Notes: generated from the letters alone by a model not told the origin. A DNA stretch of 54,402 nucleotides from an uncultured Clostridia bacterium (GCA_948976265.1 CARFUA010000004.1:94851-149252); one strand, 5' to 3'. Shown: positions 25,558 through 34,272, numbered from the stretch's first letter. Numbers and translations: made by a program.

Positions 25558-25968
25558 ATGAAAATTTATTTTGCTGCATCCATTTATGGTGGAAGAGAAT
25601 TATTAGAAGATTATAAAAGCTTGGTTATGGCATTAAAAAATTATGGGGAAGTTTTATCAGAAGAAATTGTTGATGTCAATCTATTACAAAAAGAAGAGAA
25701 AATTTCTCCAGAAGAAATTTATTTGAGTGATATTGAAAAAATCAAACAAGCAGATGTAATTTTTGCAGAATTAACGAATCCTTCTTTAGGTGTTGGCTAT
25801 GAATTAGGTTATGCAGAAGCACATCATAAAAAGATACTAGGCGTTTATAATCAGACAATCAGAGAAAAAATTACACCAATGATGATGGGAAATAAAAATA
25901 TAAAGATGATAGCCTATAAAAATATCGAAGAAATAATAAAAAAATTAGAATCATTGTTAGGTGATTGA
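25558..25968 (+). CDS. Nucleoside 2-deoxyribosyltransferase-family protein
   Basis: 136 residues with the family layout: KIYFAASIYGGRELL at the start (Rossmann-like strand and substrate loop), DIEKIKQADVIFAELTNPSLGVGYELGYAEAHHK in the middle, carrying the catalytic Glu in G-V-G-Y-E-L-G. Relatives either transfer deoxyribose between bases or hydrolyse nucleoside monophosphates (DNPH1/Rcl). The gene sits between the Fe-S scaffold and GGGtGRT genes. The exact reaction is unknown. Confidence 0.85.
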   Translation: MKIYFAASIYGGRELLEDYKSLVMALKNYGEVLSEEIVDVNLLQKEEKISPEEIYLSDIEKIKQADVIFAELTNPSLGVGYELGYAEAHHKKILGVYNQTIREKITPMMMGNKNIKMIAYKNIEEIIKKLESLLGD

Positions 25969-25981
25969 AAGGAGAGAGAAA

Positions 25982-26980
25982 ATGGCTTTATTTGAAAGTT
26001 ATGAAAGAAGAATTGACCAAATCAATAAATGTTTAAAGGATAATGGTATTTCTTCTTTAGAAGAAGCAAAGAAAATTTGCGAAGACAAAGGGTTAAATGT
26101 TGCTGAAATGGTAAGAAATATTCAACCAATTTGTTTTGAAAATGCATGTTGGGCCTATACGGTTGGGGCTGCAATTGCGATTAAAAGAGGAGTAAAAACA
26201 GCATCAGAAGTGGCAAAATGTATTGGAGAGGGATTGCAAAGTTTTTGTATTCCAGGTTCTGTGGCAGATGACAGAAAAGTTGGTTTAGGACATGGAAACT
26301 TAGGAGCAATGCTTTTATCCGAAGAAACAGATTGTTTTGCATTCTTAGCAGGACATGAGAGTTTTGCTGCAGCAGAAGGTGCTATTGGTATTGCCAACAA
26401 TGCCAACAAAGCAAGACAAAAACCATTACGAGTTATCTTAAATGGATTAGGAAAAGATGCAGCACAAATTATTTCAAGAATCAATGGTTTTACACATGTG
26501 GAAACAGAATTTGATTTCTTTACAGGAAAATTAAAAATCGTCAAAGAAACACCATATTCTGATGGACCAAGAGCAAAAGTAAAATGCTATGGTGCTGATG
26601 AAGTAAGAGAAGGCGTTGCGATTATGCATCATGAAAAAGTAGATGTTTCAATTACAGGAAACTCAACTAATCCAACTAGATTCCAACATCCAGTAGCTGG
26701 TACTTATAAGAAAGAATGTATCGAGCAAGGTAAAAAATATTTCTCAGTTGCTTCTGGTGGTGGAACAGGAAGAACACTTCATCCAGATAATATGGGTGCA
26801 GGACCTTCTTCTTATGGTATGACAGACACGATGGGAAGAATGCATTCAGATGCACAATTCGCAGGAAGTTCCTCTGTTCCAGCTCACGTTGAAATGATGG
26901 GATTAATCGGAATGGGAAATAACCCAATGGTAGGTGCAACGGTTGCGGTATCTGTTGCCGTTTATGAAGTTATGAAATAA
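25982..26980 (+). CDS. GGGtGRT family protein
   Basis: 332 residues from the ATG at 25982, which follows AAAGGAGAG; a start 21 bases upstream overlaps the previous gene and lacks a good site. The family's name-giving motif is present (SVASGGGTGRTLHPDN, about residue 256), as are HGNLGAMLL and the Gly-rich VEMMGLIGMGNNPMVG end. The family is widespread in anaerobes, usually beside a NifU-like scaffold as here. Its biochemical role has not been established, so only a link to Fe-S metabolism can be suggested. Confidence 0.9.
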   Translation: MALFESYERRIDQINKCLKDNGISSLEEAKKICEDKGLNVAEMVRNIQPICFENACWAYTVGAAIAIKRGVKTASEVAKCIGEGLQSFCIPGSVADDRKVGLGHGNLGAMLLSEETDCFAFLAGHESFAAAEGAIGIANNANKARQKPLRVILNGLGKDAAQIISRINGFTHVETEFDFFTGKLKIVKETPYSDGPRAKVKCYGADEVREGVAIMHHEKVDVSITGNSTNPTRFQHPVAGTYKKECIEQGKKYFSVASGGGTGRTLHPDNMGAGPSSYGMTDTMGRMHSDAQFAGSSSVPAHVEMMGLIGMGNNPMVGATVAVSVAVYEVMK

Positions 26981-27027
26981 TTTTTTTGATAAAAATGCAT
27001 GAGTTTTATGTTTATAAAGATGAAGAA

Positions 27028-27056
27028 AACAAATTAGAAAATAATTTGTTTTTTTC
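27028..27056 (+). terminator. Terminator of the Fe-S/GGGtGRT operon
   Basis: AACAAATTA (27028-27036) with TAATTTGTT (27042-27050), followed by T residues. Confidence 0.8.
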
Positions 27057-27108
27057 AGGTTTTGAATAATATTTTATAGTCAAAAGATAAAAAGGAGGAA
27101 ATTTAAAT

Positions 27109-28867
27109 ATGAATCGAAAAAATAAACAAAAACGGAATTACTTTAATTGTTTTGGTAATTACAATTATCGTTTTGCTAATTTTAGTAGCAGTTAGTTTAA
27201 GATTGATAAGTGGAAATGAAGGAATTTTAGAAAGAGCTGAGACGGCAGTTAACAAAAATAGCGTGGCAGAACTTAAGGAAGAAGCAATTTTAGCCTTAAC
27301 TGGCAGAATTATTGATAAATATGATGTGGGAATGAATCAATCGTTAAAAGAGGTTTTAGAGGAAGGAATCACTGGAGAGAAAGTAATTGAAGAAGTTACA
27401 TCTGATATTTGTTATGTTACCAAAGGAGATGCTGTAATAACAGTTTACGAAGACGGAACAGTGGAAATTGGAAAAGTAGATGTTTGGGATGGAAGTGCTA
27501 AAACTCAGCCAACGATTGATGAAAATAACAATTGGCATATTCATACAACAGCAGAACTAAAATATCTTGCTGATTTTGTAAACGGAGAATTGGCGGAAGC
27601 TGAAAAAGGAGATTTACAAATTACAGCTGACACAATTGTTTATTTGGAAAATGATTTAGATTTAGGTGCTAGACAGCAAAATGGAACAAAAACTCATGGA
27701 GAAAACTGGATTCCAATCGGAAAAAGTTCAGATACAAAGTTTTTAGGAACATTTGATGGAAATAATCATATTGTACGTGGTCTTTATGTTGATAAAACTG
27801 AAAACTTTTCAGGATTTTTTGGAAATGCTAATACGGTGAGAAATCTTACAATTAAAGACAGTTATGTGTTAGGAGGAAATGCCACAGGAAGTATAGCTGG
27901 GCTAATACGTGGGACAATTGAAAATTGCCATAATGTGAATTCTACAGTTATGATGAGAGAAGGAGAATACCGTACTTGTGGAGGAATTGTAGGACAAGGA
28001 AAGACAGTATTAAAATGTACTAATTCTGGAAAGATTATGGGAGAAGGCGTTAGTAGTGGAGAATCTAGTCAAACAGGAGGAATTGTTGGAATACTACCTA
28101 CTTCAGGTACAATGAAAGAATGCGAAAACACGGGAACGGTGAGTGGTCATGGAAATTATGTTGGAGGAGTTGTTGGCTACATGAGTAGTTCAGCACAACT
28201 AATGAAATCTTCGAATAGTGGAAAAGTAGAAGGAAAATCAAGAGCTGGAGGTATTACTGGTTCTGCAGGTAATTCAACAAATATTTTAGAATGTGTTAAT
28301 ACTGGTAATGTATTGGCTAATGGAATGTTTGTTGGAGGGATTGTTGGAATATTAGGAGGAAATGTCGAAAAATGCTATAATTCAGGTGAAATAAAACAAA
28401 AGCAATCAGATGGAGATGCAGGAATAGGAGGAATTTGTGGAGAGACATATATGGATTCTACGATTGGTATAAAAAACTGTTATAACAAAGGAAAAATAAT
28501 AGAAGAAGCAAGTGGAACTGCAGAAAAACCGTTAAATGGAGTTGGCGGAATCATAGGTTATATAAGTGCTACAAATTCTAGTGGAGTCATCAGCAATAAT
28601 TATAATTTTGGTCAAATCGAAATTCTTGGCGAAAATATTATTAACATCGGTAGTGTAATTGGAAGGGTAACTTCTGATGCTTTTGTGAGAAACAATAACT
28701 ATTATTTAGAAGGAACTCCTGAAAATGCAGAAGGTGAGAAGAAGAGTGCTACGGAAATGAAAAAGCAGGAATTTGTTGATTTGTTGAATACTGGCTTGGA
28801 GGAAATTGCTTGGGAAATCCGAGACTCGGAGAATGAAGGATATCCTGTGATTATTGGCGTAGAATAA
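27109..28867 (+). CDS. Type IV pilin-like exported protein with GLUG-type repeats, split by a +1 frameshift at CGG codon 9
   Basis: The ATG at 27109 follows AAGGAGG. The zero frame gives MNRKNKQK then CGG and soon stops. The +1 frame gives K-G-ITLIVLVITIIVLLILVAVS, a textbook type III (prepilin) signal in which the Gly created by the shift is the obligatory residue before the cleavage site. The mature part has a helical stalk and then, from about residue 190, repeated G-G-I-V-G or G-G-I-x-G blocks separated by C-x-N-x-G (for example CTNSGKI, CENTGTV, CVNTGNV), i.e. GLUG-like beta-solenoid repeats. The total is 585 residues. It is likely a surface-displayed pseudopilin or adhesin; no pilus assembly genes are nearby. 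Confidence 0.85.
27133..27136 (+). other. CGG +1 frameshift site in the pilin-like gene (CGG-A)
   Basis: Context is CAA AAA CGG AAT. Skipping C gives GGA ATT ACT, so the residue produced is the conserved Gly at -1 of the prepilin peptidase site. Confidence 0.88.
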
Positions 28868-28914
28868 AAGATTAAGGTCAATGCAAAAAATGAAACTTAA
28901 ATGTTTGTTTTGTA

Positions 28915-28943
28915 TTGACTTTTTTTTGAAAAAAATATATAAT
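28915..28943 (+). promoter_or_regulatory. Promoter of the small membrane protein gene
   Basis: TTGACT (28915-28920), 17-base spacer, TATAAT (28938-28943). Confidence 0.7.
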
Positions 28944-28986
28944 ATTATAAGATAAAATAAAACTCTTAAGCAGAAAGGGGAAATTC

Positions 28987-29268
28987 ATGTTAGCAAAAAT
29001 TTGGAAAAAGGCGCTATTGATAATTTGTATTTTAGCTTGTATTTATAATATCATGCATAAATTAATTAGCAGAACGCCCTTGGAACTCCAATTAAAAAGT
29101 GTTCAAAATCAAAATAGTATAGTGGACATGTTGCGCAAGACCGATAAAACCAACCAGATGCCAGAAAACTCTTCTGCTGAAGAAAAAGAGAATCAAACGC
29201 TAAATACGCCAAAATCAGAAGAGAATACAACAGATGTTACGAATAATACAATTGTTGTAATCTATTAA
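28987..29268 (+). CDS. Small membrane-anchored protein of unknown function (93 aa)
   Basis: Not recognised. One hydrophobic segment near residues 8-24 (KALLIICILACIYNIMH) is followed by a polar, Asn/Glu/Thr-rich tail, so it looks like a membrane-anchored protein with a disordered outside part. It has its own promoter and a GAAAGGGG ribosome binding site. It precedes rpmE but is separated from it by rpmE's own promoter. Confidence 0.65.
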   Translation: MLAKIWKKALLIICILACIYNIMHKLISRTPLELQLKSVQNQNSIVDMLRKTDKTNQMPENSSAEEKENQTLNTPKSEENTTDVTNNTIVVIY

Positions 29269-29275
29269 AAAATGC

Positions 29276-29304
29276 TTGCATTATCTAAAAATATATGATA
29301 TGAT
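29276..29304 (+). promoter_or_regulatory. Promoter of rpmE
   Basis: TTGCAT (29276-29281), 17-base spacer, TATGAT (29299-29304), 39 bases upstream of the start. Confidence 0.65.
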
Positions 29305-29343
29305 AAAAAATATTGTAAAAATGAAAAAGAGAGGTGAAGATTA

Positions 29344-29542
29344 ATGAAAACAGAAATTCAACCAAATTATGTGACTTCAAAAATTATATGTGCTTGTGGA
29401 AATGTCATTGAAACCAATTCAACCAAAGCAGAAATGAAAGTAGATGTTTGCTCAAAATGTCATCCATTTTGGACAGGAAATTTAAAACAAAATACAACAG
29501 GGCGGAAGAGCAGACAGATTTAAAAAGAAATATGGTGTATAA
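29344..29542 (+). CDS. rpmE: 50S ribosomal protein L31, split by a +1 frameshift at CGG codon 54
   Basis: The ATG at 29344 follows GAGAGGTGAAG. The first 53 codons encode a zinc-type L31 (CACGN and CSKCHPF, four Cys). In zero frame the protein would end GRKSRQI-stop at 29521-29523. A +1 shift at CGG (29503-29505) gives TTG-G-RADRFKKKYGV and a stop at 29542, 65 residues. The T-G-G-R-x-x-R-F-K-K-(R/K)-Y-G end is the invariant C terminus of L31, so the skipped-C reading is clearly correct. Because this protein is small and abundant, it is the best candidate for direct mass-spectrometric proof. Confidence 0.93.
29503..29506 (+). other. CGG +1 frameshift site in rpmE (CGG-A)
   Basis: Context is ACA GGG CGG AAG. 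Skipping C gives GGA AGA GCA; the second Gly of the conserved T-G-G-R motif of L31 is restored. Confidence 0.93.
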
Positions 29543-29567
29543 TAAAAAAGTGTAAAAATTTTTTAAA

Positions 29568-29598
29568 AGTAATAGAAAAAACTATTGCTTTTTTTTTT
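29568..29598 (+). terminator. rpmE terminator
   Basis: AGTAATAG (29568-29575) with CTATTGCT (29582-29589) followed by a long T run. The right arm overlaps the -35 of the next promoter. Confidence 0.8.
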
Positions 29599-29612
29599 AT
29601 TTAGGATATAAT
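29585..29612 (+). promoter_or_regulatory. Promoter of the coiled-coil gene cluster
   Basis: TTGCTT (29585-29590), 16-base spacer, TATAAT (29607-29612). Confidence 0.55.
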
Positions 29613-29657
29613 AATAATTAAGGAAAGTACAAATGAAAGAAAGAGGAGAAATTCAAG

Positions 29658-30434
29658 ATGGAAGAAAAAGAATTAAATGCTGTTTTAATGGACAAGTTAG
29701 CTGAATTGAGCAAGTTGGAAATAAAAAAATCAAAAGTTTTAGCAGTCATTTTTCAGAAAAAGATGCAACAGATTTTGGAACATAAAATGCAATCCTTAGA
29801 AGCAAATTTTAAAGAGCAAGCTGAATTCTATGGTCAAGATTTAGAAGATTATGAATCTACTTATCAAGAAATTAGAGGAAGGTATCAAGTGCAGTTGAGT
29901 GGGATTTTGAATAAATATAATGAGTTATTTATTAATCTTTATTTAGAATTGCAAGAAGCAGAATGTAATCAAAAAATTGCGATTACAAATTTAAAAAAGA
30001 GTTATGATACCAAACAACAAATTCCAAAGCGTACCAATGTAGAATTAATAGAAGAATATGATAGAAAAATGAATGCTTGTTTTCAGAAAAAAGTAAATTA
30101 TGACATCATTATTCAAGAATGTCAAAATGAATTAGAGAAAAGTATTCAAAATATGGAACACCAAATTGATACTTTGTTTGAAGATAAATTAAATAAAATT
30201 TCACTAAAAGAAGAAAGCGCACTTGCTAAATTGATTCAAAAAATTAAAAATATGTTTAGCGGTAAAACAAAATTTAACACCTATGTTATTGAACCGATTC
30301 ATGTAGAATTAGAAATGATGGACAATAAATTGCCAGAACTTATCGGTCGTTTACAAGAGCAAACCATTTTGGCAGTTGCAAAAATGAAACAAGCAAAAGC
30401 ACAAACAAATCAAATATTTGATAATATGATTTAA
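29658..30434 (+). CDS. Coiled-coil protein of unknown function (258 aa)
   Basis: Not recognised. The sequence is nearly all charged, Gln-rich heptad-like helix (MLEHKMQSLEANFKEQ type segments), with no signal peptide, membrane segment or catalytic motif. A GAGGAG site precedes the ATG. It is followed at 10 and 17 bases by two further small acidic helical proteins, and the three look like one operon, perhaps encoding parts of a structural or regulatory complex. Function cannot be assigned. Confidence 0.7.
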   Translation: MEEKELNAVLMDKLAELSKLEIKKSKVLAVIFQKKMQQILEHKMQSLEANFKEQAEFYGQDLEDYESTYQEIRGRYQVQLSGILNKYNELFINLYLELQEAECNQKIAITNLKKSYDTKQQIPKRTNVELIEEYDRKMNACFQKKVNYDIIIQECQNELEKSIQNMEHQIDTLFEDKLNKISLKEESALAKLIQKIKNMFSGKTKFNTYVIEPIHVELEMMDNKLPELIGRLQEQTILAVAKMKQAKAQTNQIFDNMI

Positions 30435-30444
30435 GGAGAAAAAT

Positions 30445-30588
30445 ATGGAAAATATTATATTGGATGGAGAAATGCTGAATTTGACTTCCCTTACGATGGA
30501 ACAATTAAAAGAGATACTCGATAAAATTGACACAGAAGAATTGGTAGTCAAACAGAAAATTGATAATATATTGGAAAAACTAGCTTAA
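30445..30588 (+). CDS. Small helical protein (47 aa), unknown
   Basis: AAGGAG lies 8 bases before the ATG. The product has 47 residues, begins MENIILDGEMLNLTSL and consists of one or two acidic amphipathic helices ending NILEKLA. It fits tightly between two coiled-coil genes (10 bases after the first, 17 before the next) in the same direction, which supports it being real. Confidence 0.65.
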   Translation: MENIILDGEMLNLTSLTMEQLKEILDKIDTEELVVKQKIDNILEKLA

Positions 30589-30605
30589 GATAAAGGAGTT
30601 AAAAG

Positions 30606-31394
30606 ATGGTAGGAATAAATAAAATCATTGATATGATAGAGGTATATCAGAGCAATCTAGGAGAATTAACGGTAGAAGATGCAAAATTTGTTCAAGAAGA
30701 CTTAGACCAAAATCGTCAAAAACTGGAAACGGAATTGGATAAATTGTATGAAAGTAACCAAATGGGAAATTCAGGAAAAATTAGTGTTATTGAATCTACG
30801 TTAGATGATTTAAATATTTTATTAAGCGAACTTTCAACCATTGTAAAAGAAGAACCAGAAGAAAGTAAAATGGATGGAATAAGATTATTGGGCGAAGAAG
30901 AGGAGGATGCTGAAAAGGAAGAAGTTAGTCAACTAAAAGAAGAAGAAAATGAGCAAGAAGCAGTTGAAGAAGAGACAAAAATAATGGAAACAGAGCCAGT
31001 ATTCGATGTAAGTGAGCAGACAGAGTTAACAGAAAGCTACCAAGAAGAACCAATAATAGAGAAAAGTGAAGTGGTTTCTCGAGAGGAACCAGAATTTGAT
31101 GAAAGACCAGTTTTTGAAGTATCTACACCAGAGGAGATAAAAGAAGAAAAAAAATCATACGATACTTTTACAATAAAAGTCGGAAAACCTTCAGTAGAAT
31201 ATATTCAAATTGCCAAAGATGTAGTACTAAGGCGTGTTCCTTTGCAAGAAACGCAAGGCGTAATTCAAGATGGTGAAAGAACAGCAGAAATGTTAATGAA
31301 AAAAATTTTTTCTGAAAAGGATTCATTCTACGGGAGTGAACCAACAAGCCCCAGTTTAGTTTACAACTATGACAAAGATGAAAGAGTAAGATAA
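30606..31394 (+). CDS. Acidic protein with N-terminal coiled coil (262 aa), unknown
   Basis: Not recognised. Residues 1-80 form a coiled coil (KIIDMIEVYQSNLGELTVED, LEKYESNQ-like helices). About residues 85-190 are extremely rich in Glu and look disordered. A basic/hydrophobic C-terminal part (KVGKPSVEYIQIAKDVVLRR) may be a docking segment. No membrane helix. A GATAAAGGAG site precedes the ATG. It closes the three-gene coiled-coil operon and is followed by a terminator. Confidence 0.68.
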   Translation: MVGINKIIDMIEVYQSNLGELTVEDAKFVQEDLDQNRQKLETELDKLYESNQMGNSGKISVIESTLDDLNILLSELSTIVKEEPEESKMDGIRLLGEEEEDAEKEEVSQLKEEENEQEAVEEETKIMETEPVFDVSEQTELTESYQEEPIIEKSEVVSREEPEFDERPVFEVSTPEEIKEEKKSYDTFTIKVGKPSVEYIQIAKDVVLRRVPLQETQGVIQDGERTAEMLMKKIFSEKDSFYGSEPTSPSLVYNYDKDERVR

Positions 31395-31395
31395 A

Positions 31396-31421
31396 AGGAC
31401 GGTAAACCGTTCTTTTTTTTG
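31396..31421 (+). terminator. Terminator of the coiled-coil operon
   Basis: AGGACGGT (31396-31403) with ACCGTTCT (31406-31413) and a T run to 31420. Confidence 0.85.
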
Positions 31422-31475
31422 TACTAAAATTAGTTTTTGGCGAATATACTGCAATAGATAAAGGAGGGAAATACA

Positions 31476-32027
31476 ATGTATTATCAAAATGGAAATTATA
31501 TGCAAGATTTGAATTATTATAATCAAATGCCTGCAATGGGATATCAACCGTATGCGAATCAGCCATACTCAAATCCAAATGTGAATCCAGTCAATCAACC
31601 AATGCCAAATTTGAATGCTATGTATCCAGCAGTATATCGCATTATTGCGCCAGTTGTATCACAAGTTTTGGCGAATAGTAACACCAATTATTTGTCAGAA
31701 GAGGCTTTAAATAATATGGTCGATACAGTTTATGATATGGTGGAAGGAGATATTAACGTGAAAAGCAATGCCACTCGATTAAATAGCAATCATGCATCTA
31801 ATGAAAATACTAGTTCTGGGAGTTGTGAAAGAAATTCTTCCACGTCCCGTCCGAACACTAGTGCTACTCCAGCTACTTACACAGATTCACAAAATGCATT
31901 ATTAAAAGATTTAATCAAAATTATGATTTTAAATGAATTAAATTGTCGAAGACAATCAAATTTTAATACCATGTCTATGCAAAACTCAAACATGACACAA
32001 CCGATGTTTCAATCGTATAATTTCTAA
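31476..32027 (+). CDS. Asn/Gln/Tyr/Pro-rich protein, spore-coat-like, unknown (183 aa)
   Basis: Not firmly recognised. A Tyr/Asn/Pro-rich N terminus (MYYQNGNYMQDLNYYNQM ...) is followed by a helical middle (AVYRIIAPVVSQVLAN, EEALNNMVDTVYDMVEGDI), a Ser/Thr/Asn-rich linker, a helix LLKDLIKIMILNELN and a Met/Gln-rich tail. The composition resembles spore coat or exosporium proteins of clostridia, but no specific family motif was seen. An AAGGAGGG site precedes the ATG. Expression late in sporulation is a guess. Confidence 0.6.
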   Translation: MYYQNGNYMQDLNYYNQMPAMGYQPYANQPYSNPNVNPVNQPMPNLNAMYPAVYRIIAPVVSQVLANSNTNYLSEEALNNMVDTVYDMVEGDINVKSNATRLNSNHASNENTSSGSCERNSSTSRPNTSATPATYTDSQNALLKDLIKIMILNELNCRRQSNFNTMSMQNSNMTQPMFQSYNF

Positions 32028-32076
32028 AATTTTGCACATACTTTAAGTATAAAACTTAAAATAAGGAGAAATAAAA

Positions 32077-32511
32077 ATGAGAGTAAAAGATTGTATGTGC
32101 AAAAAAGTAGTGCAAGCGACTTCGGACACGACGTTAGATAAAATTGCCCAATTAATGCAGGAAAATGATGTTGGATGTGTTCCAATTTGTAACGAAGAAA
32201 AAAACGTAATTGGATTTGTTACTGACCGAGATATTATCACAAGATGTGTTGCAACTAATCAAAGTTGTAGTCAAACCAAAGCATCAGACATTATGACAAC
32301 CAAAGTAATTAAAACAACACCAGATACCGAAATTGATGAGGCAACCAATACGATGTCTCATAACCAAATCAGAAGATTGCCAGTTATTGAAAATAATCAA
32401 ATTGTGGGAATGCTTACAATTGGCGATTTGGCACAAAGTCAAAAGGTACAGCCACGCGAGGTGGGAGATACAATGGAATGTATTTGTAAATGTAATCATC
32501 ATCAAGAGTAA
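32077..32511 (+). CDS. CBS-domain pair protein
   Basis: 144 residues made of two CBS motifs: DCMCKKVVQATSDTTLDKIAQLMQ ... NVIGFVTDRDII and ASDIMTTKVIKTTPDTEIDEA ... NQIVGMLTIGDLA. A Cys/His-rich tail (ECICKCNHHQE) is unusual and could bind metal. CBS pairs sense adenine nucleotides and usually act as small regulators. An AAGGAGAAAT site precedes the ATG; the exporter gene follows after 16 bases. Confidence 0.9.
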   Translation: MRVKDCMCKKVVQATSDTTLDKIAQLMQENDVGCVPICNEEKNVIGFVTDRDIITRCVATNQSCSQTKASDIMTTKVIKTTPDTEIDEATNTMSHNQIRRLPVIENNQIVGMLTIGDLAQSQKVQPREVGDTMECICKCNHHQE

Positions 32512-32527
32512 AAGGAGTGTGTTAAAA

Positions 32528-33607
32528 ATGGAATATAAAACGATTGTGAAAAAAGTTTTTTGGCTAGTCATTATTTTTTTGATTTTTGTGTTGGCAGCAA
32601 AACTTTTCAAGTTTTATGTTCCTTTTTTAATTGCTTATGTAATTTCTTTACTAGTAGAACCTTTGATAAAATGGATTCATAAAAAAACCAAACTAAGTCG
32701 AAAGACAAGCAGTATTTTGGTATTAGTTACTGTTTTTGCGTGTTTAATGGGGTTGATTGCATGGGGAACGATTAGTTTGATTTCCGAAAGTACCAATTTA
32801 CTTGGCGCCTTAAATACATACTTGGAAAAGGCAGTAGAATGGAGCAATTCGATACTTCAAAAAATCGATATGGACAAATTATCCTTATCCGATAACGTCA
32901 AACAAATGATTCAATCCACTTCTTCAGATGTTTTTAATCAAGTTATTGCTTTTTTGAAAGGCATATTAACGGGATTATTAGAAGGTTTAAAATCGGTGCC
33001 TACGATTTTAATTTATACAGTGATTACTATTTTAGCAACCTATTTTATCACTTCTGATAAAATTTATATTTGGGATCGAATGGAGCATCATATTCCCAAA
33101 AAAATATTAGGAAAAATGAAAATGAAAATGGAGAAAATAACGACATCATTAGGTGGTTATTTAAAAGCGGAAATGAAATTAATTGGGATTTCATTTGTAC
33201 TGGTATTAATGGGATTAAACATTTTTTATTTGATGGGAATGAATGTGGGATATCCATTGTTGATGGCGCTATTTATTGGATTTGTAGATGCATTGCCAAT
33301 TTTAGGTTCAGGAACAGTTATGGTGCCGTGGAGTATAATTTTGTTTTTAAATAAAGAATATTCGGTTGGATGTTCCATTTTGGGATTGTATATTTTTGTA
33401 TCTGCAGTCAGACAATTCTTAGAACCGAAAATTATTAGTAGCAAAATAGGTGTTCACCCGTTGTTTACACTGATTGCAATGTATACAGGTTTCAAACTAA
33501 TGGGAGTTATGGGAATGTTAATTGGACCAATTGTGCTGATTATTTTGAAAAATATTTTTGAAAATACCATTGATAGAGGCATTGTGAAATCGATATTGGA
33601 GGAATAA
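32528..33607 (+). CDS. AI-2E/YtvI-family membrane transporter
   Basis: 359 residues from the ATG at 32528, which follows AAAGGAGTG; the frame is open further upstream but that part overlaps the CBS gene. About seven or eight membrane helices. Family signatures include VPFLIAYVISLLVEPLI near the N terminus, GFVDALPILGSGTVMVPWSI and the conserved REFLEPKIISSKIGVHPL-like segment (RQFLEPKIISSKIGVHP). Members are proposed exporters (AI-2, Na+/H+ exchange, sporulation YtvI); the substrate here is not known. Confidence 0.88.
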   Translation: MEYKTIVKKVFWLVIIFLIFVLAAKLFKFYVPFLIAYVISLLVEPLIKWIHKKTKLSRKTSSILVLVTVFACLMGLIAWGTISLISESTNLLGALNTYLEKAVEWSNSILQKIDMDKLSLSDNVKQMIQSTSSDVFNQVIAFLKGILTGLLEGLKSVPTILIYTVITILATYFITSDKIYIWDRMEHHIPKKILGKMKMKMEKITTSLGGYLKAEMKLIGISFVLVLMGLNIFYLMGMNVGYPLLMALFIGFVDALPILGSGTVMVPWSIILFLNKEYSVGCSILGLYIFVSAVRQFLEPKIISSKIGVHPLFTLIAMYTGFKLMGVMGMLIGPIVLIILKNIFENTIDRGIVKSILEE

Positions 33608-33610
33608 ATC

Positions 33611-33805
33611 CATTTTAAGCCATTATTTTTTAAATTGAAGGATAAATCATTTGAAATCCCAGAAAATCGCTTAAAAGCAATTTTGGGATTTTTTAGAGCG
33701 GTAAAAAAGTAGGGTATCAGAAAAATAAGTTTTTGAAAAAAGCACTAGAATCGACGATAAGCAATTTTTTTAAATGAAATAGACATAAAACATTAAAAAT
33801 TGAAA
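33611..33805 (+). repeat. Diverged ~190-base intergenic repeat, copy B
   Basis: It aligns over its whole length with 13441-13635 in the same direction (see copy A). It contains the hairpin at 33654-33691 (AAATCCCA with TGGGATTT), where copy A has a different-sequence stem at the same place. It occupies the 347-base gap after the AI-2E family gene; the rest of the gap holds only the promoter at 33890. Confidence 0.6.
33654..33695 (+). terminator. Terminator-like hairpin inside repeat copy B
   Basis: AAATCCCA (33654-33661) and TGGGATTT (33684-33691), with inner AAAAT/ATTTT pairs and a T run. It probably also ends the AI-2E transcript. Confidence 0.75.
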
Positions 33806-33889
33806 AAAATTGCTTAAAAGCGAAGATAGAATGGTTTTGGAGCGAATTTCTGTATTAGCCAATATTATTTAAAAAAATGCATAAATAGC

Positions 33890-33918
33890 TTGCAATTTGA
33901 TTCGAAATATGTTAAAAT
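33890..33918 (+). promoter_or_regulatory. Promoter of the 105-aa coiled-coil gene
   Basis: TTGCAA (33890-33895), 17-base spacer, TAAAAT (33913-33918). Confidence 0.65.
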
Positions 33919-33954
33919 TTCAATATAAATTGGAAACAGAAAGGAGGAAGAAAG

Positions 33955-34272
33955 ATGAAAGAAAAAATATTCAAACTATTGTTTGAAATGAATCAAAGAC
34001 TTGATGGAATAGATAATAGACTGGATGGAATGGATGATAGATTTGACGGAATAGAACAGCAGACAAAGGAAATTTTGGATCAACAATTTTTATTTGAGAC
34101 AGAGTATGGAACCAAAATCGATGTCATTTTTGACTCAGTCAGCTTAGAAATGGACAAAAATTTAGAAAAGTCTCAAAAAATTCGAAAATTAGATCAAAGA
34201 GTAGAGCAAAATGAAGTGAATATTTTTAGTCTTGAAAAAAGAGTTTCAACTTTAGAATTAAAACATAAATAG
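33955..34272 (+). CDS. Small coiled-coil protein with heptad repeats (105 aa)
   Basis: A coiled coil whose N-terminal part repeats a 7-residue unit (RLDGIDN-RLDGMDD-RFDGIEQ, about residues 13-33), like many small phage- or sporulation-associated coiled-coil proteins in Firmicutes. The C-terminal part (QRVEQNEVNIFSLEKRVSTLE) is again a heptad helix. An AAAGGAGGAAG site precedes the ATG. It is a single gene with its own promoter and terminator. Function unknown. Confidence 0.7.
   Translation: MKEKIFKLLFEMNQRLDGIDNRLDGMDDRFDGIEQQTKEILDQQFLFETEYGTKIDVIFDSVSLEMDKNLEKSQKIRKLDQRVEQNEVNIFSLEKRVSTLELKHK

Noticed and set aside
32333..32527. Longer N terminus for the AI-2E family transporter
   Set aside because: It overlaps the CBS-domain gene over its whole length, and ATG 32528 has a good AAAGGAG site and is followed by the expected first membrane helix.
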